NCBI GenBank assembly: GCA_036269915.1
Contig: DATBDM010000134.1
Coordinates: 1 to 31,342, forward strand
Length of the DNA: 31,342 nt
Origin: DATBDM01 sp036269915
Lineage (GTDB): Bacteria; Actinomycetota; Thermoleophilia; Solirubrobacterales; Solirubrobacteraceae
Direction: 5' to 3'
The position numbers were made by a program, and so were the translations under genes. Below the pieces are notes generated by a model. That model saw nothing but the letters and a program-made list of their open reading frames with translations. It was not told the origin of the DNA and ran no database searches. Positions within the stretch are counted from its first letter, which is position 1. Every line of letters starts with the position of its first letter. Of this stretch, positions 1-7,728 are shown piece after piece.

Positions 1-454
1 GCTCGGCGACGGCGACACGTTCGGGCCGCTGCGCGCACTTGCCGTGCCCGGCCATGCCGACGACCATCTCGTCCTCGTCGCCGGCCCGGTCGCGTTCACC
101 GGCGACGCGGTGCTCGGGCAGGGCTCGGTCTTCGTCCAGTCCCGCCTGCGCGAGTACATCGCCGGCCTCGAGCGCCTGCGCGCGCTCGCGCCCGAGCTGC
201 TGTGCCCGGGCCACGGCGACCCGGTCCAGGACGCCGACGGCCGGCTCGCGGAGCTGCTCGCGCACCGTGCCGCGCGCGAGGCCGCGCTCGTCGCCGCGCT
301 GGAACGCGGGCTGCGGACGCGCGACGAGCTGCTCGACGCCGCCTGGGCCGACGCGCCGCCGGCGCTGCGCGGCGCTGCGGGGCTCTCGCTCGACGCCCAT
401 GTGAACAAATTGCACGAAGAAGGTCGGCTGCCGGACGGGGTCGAGCTACGCTGA
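1..454 (+). CDS. MBL-fold metallo-hydrolase, C-terminal part (5' end outside window)
   Basis: Open reading frame entering from the left edge (first full codon at base 2) and ending at TGA 452-454. It keeps the C-terminal half of a metallo-beta-lactamase fold: a PGHADDH segment where the third metal-binding histidine is expected, a GD segment (TGDAVLGQG) for the bridging aspartate, and a later CPGHGDP segment for the last histidine. The remaining ~60 residues are helical and charged (AALERGLRTRDELLDAAW, then LDAHVNKLHEEGRL). This matches the winged-helix tail of the LACTB2-like/glyoxalase II-like subfamily, so hydrolysis of a thioester, ester or nucleic-acid substrate is possible. The N-terminal HxHxDH motif lies outside the window, so activity cannot be judged. 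Confidence 0.85.
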   Translation, partial: LGDGDTFGPLRALAVPGHADDHLVLVAGPVAFTGDAVLGQGSVFVQSRLREYIAGLERLRALAPELLCPGHGDPVQDADGRLAELLAHRAAREAALVAALERGLRTRDELLDAAWADAPPALRGAAGLSLDAHVNKLHEEGRLPDGVELR

Positions 455-488
455 CGCCACGGCGCGCGACTTCCGCTCGCGTGGCGGT

Positions 489-2108
489 TTGAAACCGATC
501 GTGCTCTCCCGTCGTGACCTCCTTCGCGCCGGCGCCGTGCTGGTCCTGTTCCCCGCGCAGGCCGCCGCCCAGCGCCCGCCGCACCGCCCGATCCGCCGGT
601 TCGGCGCGGCGCAGTTCCCCCAGGGCGTGCTCTCGGGCGATCCGACGATCGACGGCATCACGCTGCTGACCTTCCTGGGCGGCGTCCAGGGGTTCGGCAC
701 GGCCCGCCTCGAGGTCGCCGAGGATCCCGGCTTCCGCCGCGTGATCGCCACGCGCGACATCCCGACCGGACCCGCGACGGGCTTCTCGCTGAAGGCCCGC
801 GTCACCGGTCTGCGGCCCCGCACCCGCTACTGGTACCGCTTCGAGACCAGGCATTCGCACAGCCCGGTCGGCCGCTTCCAGACCGCGCTGCCCGCCGACT
901 CGAACGAGACCGTGCGCTTCGCCTGCTTCTCGTGCGCGGAGTTCACGCACGGCTACTACAACGCCTACGACGCGATGGCGCGCGAGGACCTCGACTTCGC
1001 GGTCTGCCTCGGCGACTACATCTACGCGGAGTGCAGCCGCTCGGTCGCGACCGGCTTCGCGGTCCGCGACGATCTCACGGGCTCCTCGGTCGACCCGCGT
1101 CCCGGCGTGCTACGCGAGGCGGTCACGCTCGACGATTACCGCGCCAAGTACGCGCTCTACCGCTCCGACCCCGCGCTGCGGCGCATGCACGCGGCGTTCC
1201 CGACCGTCGCGATCTGGGACGACCACGAGCTCGAGAACAACTACGCCGGCCGACCGCTCGACGGCGGCCTCGGCCCGGCGATGGAGTACTCGCAGGCGCG
1301 CAAGGCCGCGTCCTACAAGGCCTTCTTCGAGGCGATGCCGGTGATGCCACGCGGCCAGTCGCGGATCTACCGCGGCGCCCGCCACGGCCGCGCCGTCGAC
1401 CTCGTCGTGCTCGACGAGCGCCAGTACCGCGTCGACCAGCCGTGCGGCGACAAGCGCAAGCAGGCGTGCGCGAGCTGGGGCCAGCGGCGCGCGTTCCTCG
1501 GCCGCCGCCAGCTCGACTTCCTCGCCGATCGCGTGACCGGCTCGACGGCGACCTGGAAGGTCATCGGCACGCAGTCGATGTCGATGCCGATCCTCTTCTC
1601 CGACGGCCGCTACGCCCGCTTCGACGCCTGGCAGGGCTACCCGGTGGAGCGCGAGGAGCTGCTCTCGCGCATCCACAACTCCCGGACCAAGGACGTCGTC
1701 TTCATGGCGGGCGACGCGCACGCGTTCTGGGCCGGCGACGTGCGCCGCCAGATGGGCGCGGGCGAGTCGGTCGCCGTCGAGTTCGTGAGCGGCTCGATCA
1801 CCTCCAAGGGCATGGGCGAGGGCCACGTCGACCTCGGCGAGGGGAACGTCTTCGACGGCAACGACGATGCCCCGAGCGGCTCCCCGGCGCTCGTCTCGGC
1901 GCTGCGCCACTACAACCCGTGGCTCGTCGCGGGCGACGTCGACCACCACGGCTACGTGTCGGTCACCGCGACCCCGAGGTCCTTCGGCGTGAGGATGCGC
2001 CGCATGGCGACGATCAAGCAGCCGAGCCGGATCGTCCTGCCCTCCGACGGCTTGGAGTGGACGCTCCAGCGCGGCGAGACCTCGCTCGGCGGCGCCGCCC
2101 TGACCTAG
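489..2108 (+). CDS. PhoD-like alkaline phosphatase/phosphodiesterase, Tat-exported
   Basis: A 539-residue secreted metallophosphatase of the PhoD family, expected to release phosphate from phosphodiesters or monoesters outside the membrane using Fe/Ca. Residues 7-28 form a twin-arginine signal (SRRDLLRAG, a hydrophobic stretch, then AQAAAQ). Residues ~43-135 are the PhoD N-terminal beta domain (FPQGVLSGDP...). The catalytic domain has GDYIY (175-179), WDDHE (243-247), DERQYR (309-314) and GDAHAFW (408-414), all in the order and spacing of the family. The start is TTG 489; GTG 501 in the same frame would give MLSRRDLL and is equally plausible, since neither has a clear ribosome-binding site. 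It follows the MBL gene by 34 bp. Its TAG stop overlaps the stop of the convergent dehydrogenase gene. Confidence 0.93.
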   Translation: MKPIVLSRRDLLRAGAVLVLFPAQAAAQRPPHRPIRRFGAAQFPQGVLSGDPTIDGITLLTFLGGVQGFGTARLEVAEDPGFRRVIATRDIPTGPATGFSLKARVTGLRPRTRYWYRFETRHSHSPVGRFQTALPADSNETVRFACFSCAEFTHGYYNAYDAMAREDLDFAVCLGDYIYAECSRSVATGFAVRDDLTGSSVDPRPGVLREAVTLDDYRAKYALYRSDPALRRMHAAFPTVAIWDDHELENNYAGRPLDGGLGPAMEYSQARKAASYKAFFEAMPVMPRGQSRIYRGARHGRAVDLVVLDERQYRVDQPCGDKRKQACASWGQRRAFLGRRQLDFLADRVTGSTATWKVIGTQSMSMPILFSDGRYARFDAWQGYPVEREELLSRIHNSRTKDVVFMAGDAHAFWAGDVRRQMGAGESVAVEFVSGSITSKGMGEGHVDLGEGNVFDGNDDAPSGSPALVSALRHYNPWLVAGDVDHHGYVSVTATPRSFGVRMRRMATIKQPSRIVLPSDGLEWTLQRGETSLGGAALT

Positions 2109-3157
2109 CTCGCCGCGGCGGTCGCCTCTTCGACCCGCCGGCGCGCGATCTCCAGCGCGGCGGCCAGCGGCGTCGCGCCGGTCGCGTCGGCGTGGTCGAG
2201 CACGGTCCGGACGGTGTCGGCGACGCCGCGGACCTTCGCGTCGGCGCGCTCGCGGCTGTAGCCCCCGGGCTCGAACTCGACGGAGATGTTGATGACCCCG
2301 CCGCCGTTGGCGACGAAGTCGGGCACCCAGAGGATCCCGCGGTCGGAGAGCAGCGCCGCGATGCCCTCGTGCGCGAGCTGGTTGTTGGCGGCGCCGGCGA
2401 TCGCGCGGCAGCGCAGCTCGGGCACCGACACCGCGTCGAGCAGGCCGCCCAGGGCGCACGGAGCGAGCACGTCGACGTCGGCGCGCAGCGCGGAGGCCGG
2501 ATCGGTCCACTCCGCGCCGAGGCGCTCGGCGATCGCGCGGTGGCCCTCGTCGATGTCGGCGACGACGAGCCGCGCCCCGCCCTCGGCGAGCAGCTCGGCC
2601 AGCGGCGCGCCCACGTGACCCAGCCCGATGACGGCGATCCTGCGGTCCTCGAGCGAGTCGGAGCCGAGCGCGCGCTCACAGGCGACGCGGATCGCGGCCT
2701 CGACGCCGAGCGCGGTCCATGGGCTCGGGTCGCCCGAGCCCTCCGCGAGCCCGCTGACGTGGTCGGTGCCTTCGGCGATCACGCGCATGTCGGGCTCGGA
2801 GGTGCCGACGTCCTCGGCGGTCACGTAGGCGCCGCCGAGCGCCTCGATGGTGTCGGCGAAGTCGAGCAGCACGGCACGGCGCGCCTCGCCCTGCGGCGGC
2901 GCGCCGCCCACGGGCAGCATCACGACGCCCTTGCCGCCCCCGAGCGGGAGCCCGGCAACAGCCGACTTGAAGGTCATCGCCCGCGACAGCCGGACGGCGT
3001 CCATCGCCGCCCCCCAGGGGTCGTCGTAGGTCCACATGCGACAGCCGCCGAGCGACGGGCCGCGAGCGGTCGAATGCACCGCGACCATCGTGTAGAGCCC
3101 GGAGCGCCGTCCCCGCCGGACGAGCAGCGTCTCGTGTTCGAACGTCTCGAAATCGAT
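2105..3157 (-). CDS. Leucine/valine (Glu/Leu/Phe/Val) dehydrogenase family; start codon uncertain
   Basis: NAD-dependent oxidative deamination of a branched-chain or aromatic amino acid to its 2-oxo acid. Counting from the ATG at 3088 (327 residues), MTFK carries substrate-binding Lys41, LGGGKG the catalytic Lys53, and GLGHVG at 155-160 the Rossmann dinucleotide loop. That ATG lies inside the conserved N-terminus, however: the 23 codons upstream are open and read IDFETFEHETLLVRR then GRRSGLYT, running directly into MVAVHSTARGPSLGG. This matches the start of leucine dehydrogenases (known family pattern: F-x4-E-x-x-x-E-x-L/V-V). The only codon in the right place for a start is ATC at 3157-3155, so I give the longer extent (350 residues). 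A TAGGCT box ends 7 nt before it. The conventional ATG start is 3088. The gene lies downstream of the sigma-factor gene and is convergent with the PhoD gene. Confidence 0.85.
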   Translation of the reverse strand: MDFETFEHETLLVRRGRRSGLYTMVAVHSTARGPSLGGCRMWTYDDPWGAAMDAVRLSRAMTFKSAVAGLPLGGGKGVVMLPVGGAPPQGEARRAVLLDFADTIEALGGAYVTAEDVGTSEPDMRVIAEGTDHVSGLAEGSGDPSPWTALGVEAAIRVACERALGSDSLEDRRIAVIGLGHVGAPLAELLAEGGARLVVADIDEGHRAIAERLGAEWTDPASALRADVDVLAPCALGGLLDAVSVPELRCRAIAGAANNQLAHEGIAALLSDRGILWVPDFVANGGGVINISVEFEPGGYSRERADAKVRGVADTVRTVLDHADATGATPLAAALEIARRRVEEATAAAS

Positions 3158-3164
3158 GCGGGCG

Positions 3165-3170
3165 AGCCTA
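3165..3170 (-). promoter_or_regulatory. -10-like box TAGGCT upstream of the leucine-dehydrogenase-type gene
   Basis: TAGGCT fits the TAnnnT -10 pattern. Its first three bases are the TAG stop of the sigma-factor gene. Seven nucleotides separate it from the ATC codon proposed as start, the same geometry as the other candidate leaderless promoters in this window. No -35 element was identified. Confidence 0.4.
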
Positions 3171-4667
3171 CCGCGCGGTCCCGCTCGGAGGCTGCGTGGT
3201 CGAGCTGCCGCTCATCTGGCCCGAGGAGGAGCTCGAGCCCTGCGCGGGCGGCGCCGATGCGGCGCTCGCGGTCGTCGCGGTGGACCCCGTCGTGCCGGAC
3301 GGCGCGCTGCTCGACGACGTGCTCGTGCCGGTGGACGTCGTCGACGTCGAGGAGGGCGTCGTCGCGCCGTCCGTGGTGGTGCCCGTGCCGGTGGTCGACG
3401 TGTCGTCCTTCGCCGCCGGCGTCGGCGCCGGACTGGGCGTCGCGACCGGGTCGACGGCCTCGTCGGAGGGCGGGAGCACGGGGTCGGTCGGACCGTCGTC
3501 GACCGCCGGGGTCGCCGGCTTCGTCGTCGTCACGGGCCGGGCGACCGGTCGTGGCGCGACGGCCGGAGCGGCGGCGGACACGGCGGGCGCGGGCGCGTCG
3601 GCGGTGACCGGGAACACGGGCGGGCTGACGCCCGTCGCCGGCGCCGCGGCCGCGGGGTGCGCGGCGGCCGCCGTCCTGGCGTGGGGGGCGGGATGGCGGT
3701 CGCGCACCATGTGCTTGGCCTCGGCCCCGCCGCCGACGAGCGCGGCGGTGCAGACGACCGCGGCGACCTTGCAGGCCGTCACGCCGGCGATCGCGCCGCC
3801 GCCGGCGAGCGCGCCGGTCGCCGCCGTGCCGCCGGCGGCGGCGCCGCCGCCGGCGCCTGAGAGCCCGAGCAGCTTCGCGCCGAAGGCCAGCGGGCCGAGT
3901 CCGGCCGGAGTGAGCGCGGCGAACGAGCGCCGCACGTTGCGCAGGGCATGGCGGTAGTCGGCGCAGGCGTCACAGGAGCGCATGTGGCGGCGGGCGTGGC
4001 CGGAGGCCTTCACGCCACGGTCATAGGCGTCGAGCAGCTCGGCGCGGATCTCGTGGCAGTCGGCGTCGCGCGCCTGCGCGGCGTCGACGAGCCCGACGCG
4101 GGCGCGCACGAGCAGCGACTTGATCGCCGGGACGCTGACGTCGAGCGCCTCGGCCAGGTCGTGGTAGCTGAGGCCGTCGATCTCGCGCATGAGCAGCGCG
4201 GAGCGCTGCTGCTCGGGCAGGCGCGAGATGTCCTCGACGAGGCGGGCGAGGTCCTCGCGGCGCTGGGCCTCCTCCATCGGGTCGTGCAGCGGCTTGCGCG
4301 AGACCTCGTAGATCTCGGCGGCGGGCGGCACGGGGCGGCGCAGGTGGTCGATGCAGCGGTTGTGGGCGACCCGGTAGAGCCAGGCGCGAACGTTCATCTC
4401 GCGCCCGTCGGCGCGCAGCGCGCCGTAGGCCCGCACGAACACGTCCTGGAGCACGTCCTCGGCGTCCTGGCGCGAGCCCACCGAGAGCATCTGACGGACG
4501 TATGCGAACAACCGCTGGCGGTAGCGCTCGTGCAGGACGTCGAATGCGGTCTCGTTGCCGGCCCGGAAGGCGCTCAGCAGCTGCTCGTCCGAGCGCAGGC
4601 GCAGGAGCGGCGTTGCGAGCGGCAGGCGGCTGATGCCTGCCGGTGCTGTGATGGCTGAGGCTTCCAT
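3168..4667 (-). CDS. Sigma-70 family (ECF-like) sigma factor fused to zinc finger, membrane segment and Ser/Thr/Pro-rich tail
   Basis: A 499-residue regulator. Residues ~28-112 are sigma region 2 (DAEDVLQDVFVRAYGAL, then VRAWLYRVAHNRCIDHLRR). Residues ~138-195 are region 4 (LPEQQRSALLMREIDGLSY with an HTH through VPAIKSLLVRAR). Residues 204-240 form a zf-HC2/ZAS-like zinc finger (C204, then H228-x3-C232-x2-C235), normally the hallmark of an anti-sigma factor. After a Gly/Ala-rich linker there is one hydrophobic segment (~290-314), then ~180 residues rich in Ala, Pro, Thr and Ser, probably outside the membrane. Sigma and anti-sigma functions thus appear to share one chain. I chose ATG 4667 because GGAG sits 6 nt upstream. 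The in-frame TTG at 4718 falls inside a TATTGT -10-like box, so it is less likely. Targets are unknown. Confidence 0.88.
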   Translation of the reverse strand: MEASAITAPAGISRLPLATPLLRLRSDEQLLSAFRAGNETAFDVLHERYRQRLFAYVRQMLSVGSRQDAEDVLQDVFVRAYGALRADGREMNVRAWLYRVAHNRCIDHLRRPVPPAAEIYEVSRKPLHDPMEEAQRREDLARLVEDISRLPEQQRSALLMREIDGLSYHDLAEALDVSVPAIKSLLVRARVGLVDAAQARDADCHEIRAELLDAYDRGVKASGHARRHMRSCDACADYRHALRNVRRSFAALTPAGLGPLAFGAKLLGLSGAGGGAAAGGTAATGALAGGGAIAGVTACKVAAVVCTAALVGGGAEAKHMVRDRHPAPHARTAAAAHPAAAAPATGVSPPVFPVTADAPAPAVSAAAPAVAPRPVARPVTTTKPATPAVDDGPTDPVLPPSDEAVDPVATPSPAPTPAAKDDTSTTGTGTTTDGATTPSSTSTTSTGTSTSSSSAPSGTTGSTATTASAASAPPAQGSSSSSGQMSGSSTTQPPSGTAR

Positions 4668-4714
4668 CCGGCGCTCCGGTGTCGAGGTCGACGCGTCCCT
4701 AGGGTCGCTGCCGG

Positions 4715-4720
4715 ACAATA
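4715..4720 (-). promoter_or_regulatory. Possible -10 box (TATTGT) of the sigma-factor gene
   Basis: TATTGT on the minus strand, 47 nt before the preferred ATG at 4667, which has its own GGAG ribosome-binding site. It argues against translation from the TTG at 4718, which lies inside the box. No convincing -35 was seen. Confidence 0.3.
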
Positions 4721-4726
4721 ACGCTC

Positions 4727-4749
4727 AACGGCACGGAAGTTGTGCCGTT
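4727..4749. repeat. 8-bp perfect inverted repeat between divergent sigma and arfB genes
   Basis: AACGGCAC and GTGCCGTT are separated by 7 nt (GGAAGTT). It lies 22 bp upstream of the arfB start and just upstream of the possible sigma-gene -10 box, where an operator would be expected. A binding protein cannot be named. Confidence 0.5.
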
Positions 4750-4770
4750 TCACCACTTCGCGCCAGCTCC

Positions 4771-5181
4771 ATGACCGACCGCCTGCCCATCCGCCCCGGC
4801 CTCTCGATCCCCATGGGGGAGATCGAGCTGCGCACCAGCCGGTCCTCCGGGCCGGGCGGCCAGCACGCCAACGTCACTGCCTCACGGGTCGAGGCGGTGT
4901 TCGACGTCGGCGCCTCGGAATCGCTCAGCGAGGGCCAGCGCGCGCGGATCAGCGGCCGGCTGGGGCCGCGGGTGACCGCCTCGGCACAGGACACCCGCTC
5001 CCAGATGCGCAACCGCGAGCTGGCGCTCCAGCGCCTCGCGGAGCGGATCGCCGGCGCGCTCGAGGTGCGCCGGCCGCGCACCGCGACCCGCCCGACGCCC
5101 GCGTCCAAGCGCCGCCGGGTCGAGTCGAAGAAGCGGCGCGGCGACATCAAGCGCGCGCGCCGCCGCCCCGAGGTGGACTAG
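4771..5181 (+). CDS. arfB: ArfB/YaeJ-type alternative ribosome-rescue peptidyl-tRNA hydrolase
   Basis: A 136-residue class I release-factor-like protein without codon-recognition domains. The catalytic loop SSGPGGQHANVTASRVE contains the GGQ motif that hydrolyses peptidyl-tRNA on stalled ribosomes. The C-terminus is strongly basic (ASKRRRVESKKRRGDIKRAR), as in ArfB, where this tail enters the empty mRNA channel. Length agrees with the family (~140 residues). The start is ATG 4771 (MTDRLPIRPG); the frame is open further upstream, but that part is not ArfB-like and overlaps the divergent promoter region. The stop overlaps the convergent aldehyde dehydrogenase stop through a shared CTAG. Confidence 0.92.
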   Translation: MTDRLPIRPGLSIPMGEIELRTSRSSGPGGQHANVTASRVEAVFDVGASESLSEGQRARISGRLGPRVTASAQDTRSQMRNRELALQRLAERIAGALEVRRPRTATRPTPASKRRRVESKKRRGDIKRARRRPEVD

Positions 5182-6623
5182 CCCAAGCTTGCCATGACGT
5201 GCTTGACCACGGTGTAGTCCTCGAGCGAGTAGCCCGAGAGGTCCTTGCCGTAGCCCGACTGCTTGAACCCGCCGTGCGGCATCTCCGAGGCCAGCGGGAT
5301 GTGGTCGTTGATCCACACGCAGCCGAAGCGCAGCGCCTTCGAGACGCGCAGGGCGCGGCCCACGTCGCGCGTCCAGACCGAGGACGCGAGGCCGTACGGC
5401 GTGCCGTTGGCCCATGCGATCGCCTCGGACTCGTCGGTGAACGGCTGCACGGTGATCACCGGCCCGAAGATCTCGCGCTGGATCATCTCGTCGGTCTGCT
5501 TGAGGCCGCCGACCACCGTCGGCTCGAGGAAGAAGCCCGGCAGGTCGGGCTCCTTGCCGCCCGTGACGATCTCGGCGTTCAACGGGGCGCGCTCGAGGAA
5601 GCCCTCGACGCGCTCGCGCTGGCGCTGGGAGCTGATCGGGCCGAGCGTCGTGTCGGGATCGAGCGTGTCGCCGAGCTTGTAGCCGCGCGCCTGGTCGGCG
5701 AGGCCCTGGAGCACGTCGTCGTAGACCTTCGAGCTCGCGAGCACGCGCGTCGCCGCGGTGCAGTCCTGGCCGGCGTTGTAGTAGCCCGTGCCGGCGATCG
5801 TCTCGTAGACGGCGTCCATGTCCGCGTCGTCGAAGACGACGACCGGCGCCTTGCCGCCCAGCTCGAGGTGCACGCGCTTGAGCGTGTCCGCCGCGGCGCG
5901 GGCGATCCACTTGCCGGTCTCGACCGAGCCCGTCAGCGAGACCATGTCGACCTCGTCATGGGTGACGATCGCCTGGCCGACCTCGTTGGCGCCCGCGACG
6001 ACGTTGAGCACGCCCTTGGGCAGGAACTCCGCGGCCAGCTCGCCGAGCAGTAGCGTCGTGGCCGGCGTGCTGGGGGCGGGCTTGAGGACGATCGTGTTGC
6101 CGGTCGCGAGCGCCGGGCCGATCTTCCAGATCGCCATCATCAGCGGGTAGTTCCACGGCGCGATCTGGCCGACGACGCCGACCGCCTCGCGGCGGACGAA
6201 CGACGTATAACCCTCGAGGTACTCGCCGGCCGCCTTGCCCTCCATGTTGCGGGCGGCGCCGGCGAAGAAGCGAAGGTTGTCGACCATCGCCGGGATCTCG
6301 TCGGACTTGACGGCCTCGACGGGCTTGCCGGCGTTGATCGCCTCGAGGCGGGCGATCTCGTCGCCGCGGGCCTCGATCGCGTCGGCGATCTTGAGCAGCG
6401 CGAGCGCGCGCTCGCCCGGGGTCGTGTTCGACCAGCCGTCGAACGCGGCGCGCGCGGCGCCGACCGCGCGCTCGACGTCCTCGGCGCCCGAGGCGGGCGC
6501 CTGGGCGAAGGTCTCGCCGGTGGCGGGGTTGACGACGGCGTCGGTGCCGCCGCCGGCGGAGTCGACGGACTCGCCGTCGATGAAGTTCTTGAAGGTCTGC
6601 GACTCGGTCTGCGTGGCAGCCAC
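5178..6623 (-). CDS. Aldehyde dehydrogenase, gamma-aminobutyraldehyde dehydrogenase-like
   Basis: A 481-residue NAD(P)-dependent aldehyde dehydrogenase that should oxidise an aldehyde, probably an aminoaldehyde, to the acid. Visible signatures: PWN (156-158), LTGSVETG nucleotide loop (230-237), general base Glu254 in LELGGK and nucleophile Cys288 in GQDCTA. The C-terminus (SEMPHGGFKQSGYGKDLS, then LEDYTVVKHVM) closely resembles PatD/aminobutyraldehyde dehydrogenases of putrescine breakdown; the exact substrate is an inference. The start is GTG 6623, with AGAGG and AGGAG purine runs just upstream. The reading frame stays open far upstream, but that part is a high-GC artefact over the divergent propeller gene. 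No polyamine transaminase is next to it. Confidence 0.9.
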   Translation of the reverse strand: MAATQTESQTFKNFIDGESVDSAGGGTDAVVNPATGETFAQAPASGAEDVERAVGAARAAFDGWSNTTPGERALALLKIADAIEARGDEIARLEAINAGKPVEAVKSDEIPAMVDNLRFFAGAARNMEGKAAGEYLEGYTSFVRREAVGVVGQIAPWNYPLMMAIWKIGPALATGNTIVLKPAPSTPATTLLLGELAAEFLPKGVLNVVAGANEVGQAIVTHDEVDMVSLTGSVETGKWIARAAADTLKRVHLELGGKAPVVVFDDADMDAVYETIAGTGYYNAGQDCTAATRVLASSKVYDDVLQGLADQARGYKLGDTLDPDTTLGPISSQRQRERVEGFLERAPLNAEIVTGGKEPDLPGFFLEPTVVGGLKQTDEMIQREIFGPVITVQPFTDESEAIAWANGTPYGLASSVWTRDVGRALRVSKALRFGCVWINDHIPLASEMPHGGFKQSGYGKDLSGYSLEDYTVVKHVMASLG

Positions 6624-6689
6624 GTCTGTCCTCTCTCCTGGAAGGCCTCTGCGGCTGACGCTAGCACCGGTGCGAGCCGCCTCTGGGGC

Positions 6690-6695
6690 TAGGAT
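6690..6695 (+). promoter_or_regulatory. -10 box TAGGAT, candidate leaderless promoter
   Basis: TAGGAT ends 6 nt before the GTG at 6702, so transcription would begin at or next to the start codon. It lies in the 78-bp spacer shared with the divergent aldehyde dehydrogenase gene. Confidence 0.5.
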
Positions 6696-6701
6696 CGCCC
6701 G

Positions 6702-7709
6702 GTGCAGACCACCACGATGGCGCATCGCCTCATCGCCTCGGCCGTCGGCGCCGCGGCCCTGCTCGTAGCCGCCCCGACGGCGCACGCCGCGCTCGTCTAC
6801 GTCAAGCAGCCGGCCTCGCTGCACCCGCAGGTCTGGGTCGCCCGCGACGGCGGCGGCCACGCCCGCAGGCTCGGCGAGGGGACGCTGCCCGTCATCTCCG
6901 CCAACGGCGCGCGCGTGGCGTGGCGGACGTTCGGCCGGCGCGACGCCGTGTTCACCGCCGCGACGGTGGGAGGGCCGGTCCAGCGCGTCGTGCGCGGGCG
7001 CGGGATCGGTGAGCTCGCCCTCTCGCCCGACGGGACGCGGCTCGCGGTGGGCCAGCGGCGCAACGTGGTGGTCTACGACATCGCGACGCGCAAGGTGCTC
7101 GCCTCCGTGCGCGGGCACGCGCAGGGTCTGTCGTTCTCGCCCGACTCGACCGCGCTCGCCTTCGGGCTGGCCAAGCTCGACACGGTCTCGCCGCCGAGCG
7201 ACGTCTCGGTCCTGACGCTCGCGACGGGCGCGCGCACGGCGCTGACCACCGGCGGGCGTGCGCTGGACCCGGTCTGGGGCCCGCAGGAGATCGTCTTCGA
7301 CCGGGTCACGCCGCGCCGCAGGGACGCGCCGACCTACCAGATCCGCGCCGTGCGGCCCGACGGGACGGGTCGGCGGGCGATCACGCACCTGAGGATCCCG
7401 TCGCTGCTCTCCGGGCTCGTCCCGGTCGACGTCTCCGCCGACGGCCGCCGGCTCGTCGCGGAGTTCGTCGGCCAGGACACCTCGGTCGGGTTCACCGTCA
7501 ATCCGGCGACCGGCCGGACCCGCTCGCTGTCGCGCAACCAGGAGACCGGGTTCGTCGCGACGGCGATCTCCCGGGACGGCTCGACCGTGCTCGGCTCGAC
7601 CGGCGGCGCCGACCCGACCGTGCCCAAGGACGTCGTCACCAAGCCCTACGCGGGCGGCCGCCGGACCGTCCTCGTGCGCGGCGCGGCCTTCCCCGACTGG
7701 AGCCGCTGA
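6702..7709 (+). CDS. Secreted TolB/WD40-like beta-propeller protein
   Basis: A 335-residue exported protein. Its signal peptide (MAHRLIASAVGAAALLVAAP, then TAHA before ALVYVKQ) begins at in-frame ATG 6717. GTG 6702 is kept as start because a TAGGAT box lies 6 nt upstream. The mature part has repeated propeller-type strands such as IGELALSPDGTRLAVGQ, GLSFSPDSTALAFG, VDVSADGRRLVAEFVG and TAISRDGSTVLGS, the SPDG/SADG blades of TolB-like WD40 (PD40) repeats. Such proteins usually act as binding scaffolds outside the membrane. No catalytic motif is seen and the partner is unknown. It is followed 19 bp later by the F420-type oxidoreductase. Confidence 0.8.
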   Translation: MQTTTMAHRLIASAVGAAALLVAAPTAHAALVYVKQPASLHPQVWVARDGGGHARRLGEGTLPVISANGARVAWRTFGRRDAVFTAATVGGPVQRVVRGRGIGELALSPDGTRLAVGQRRNVVVYDIATRKVLASVRGHAQGLSFSPDSTALAFGLAKLDTVSPPSDVSVLTLATGARTALTTGGRALDPVWGPQEIVFDRVTPRRRDAPTYQIRAVRPDGTGRRAITHLRIPSLLSGLVPVDVSADGRRLVAEFVGQDTSVGFTVNPATGRTRSLSRNQETGFVATAISRDGSTVLGSTGGADPTVPKDVVTKPYAGGRRTVLVRGAAFPDWSR

Positions 7710-7728
7710 CGACGGGTAGCCCCGGGTG

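Noticed and set aside
932..3607. Very long plus-strand frame of 891 codons overlapping the phosphatase, dehydrogenase and sigma genes
   Set aside because: Arg/Ala/Pro-rich translation with no family features; it lies out of frame or antisense to three well-supported genes. Such frames are expected at this GC content. The same applies to long frames at 1110-2510 (-), 15402-17618 (-), 15755-18580 (+), 19432-20631 (+) and 26634-28493 (+).
4668..4718. TTG 4718 as start of the sigma factor
   Set aside because: It lies within a TATTGT -10-like box and has no ribosome-binding site; the extra 17 residues are not sigma-like.
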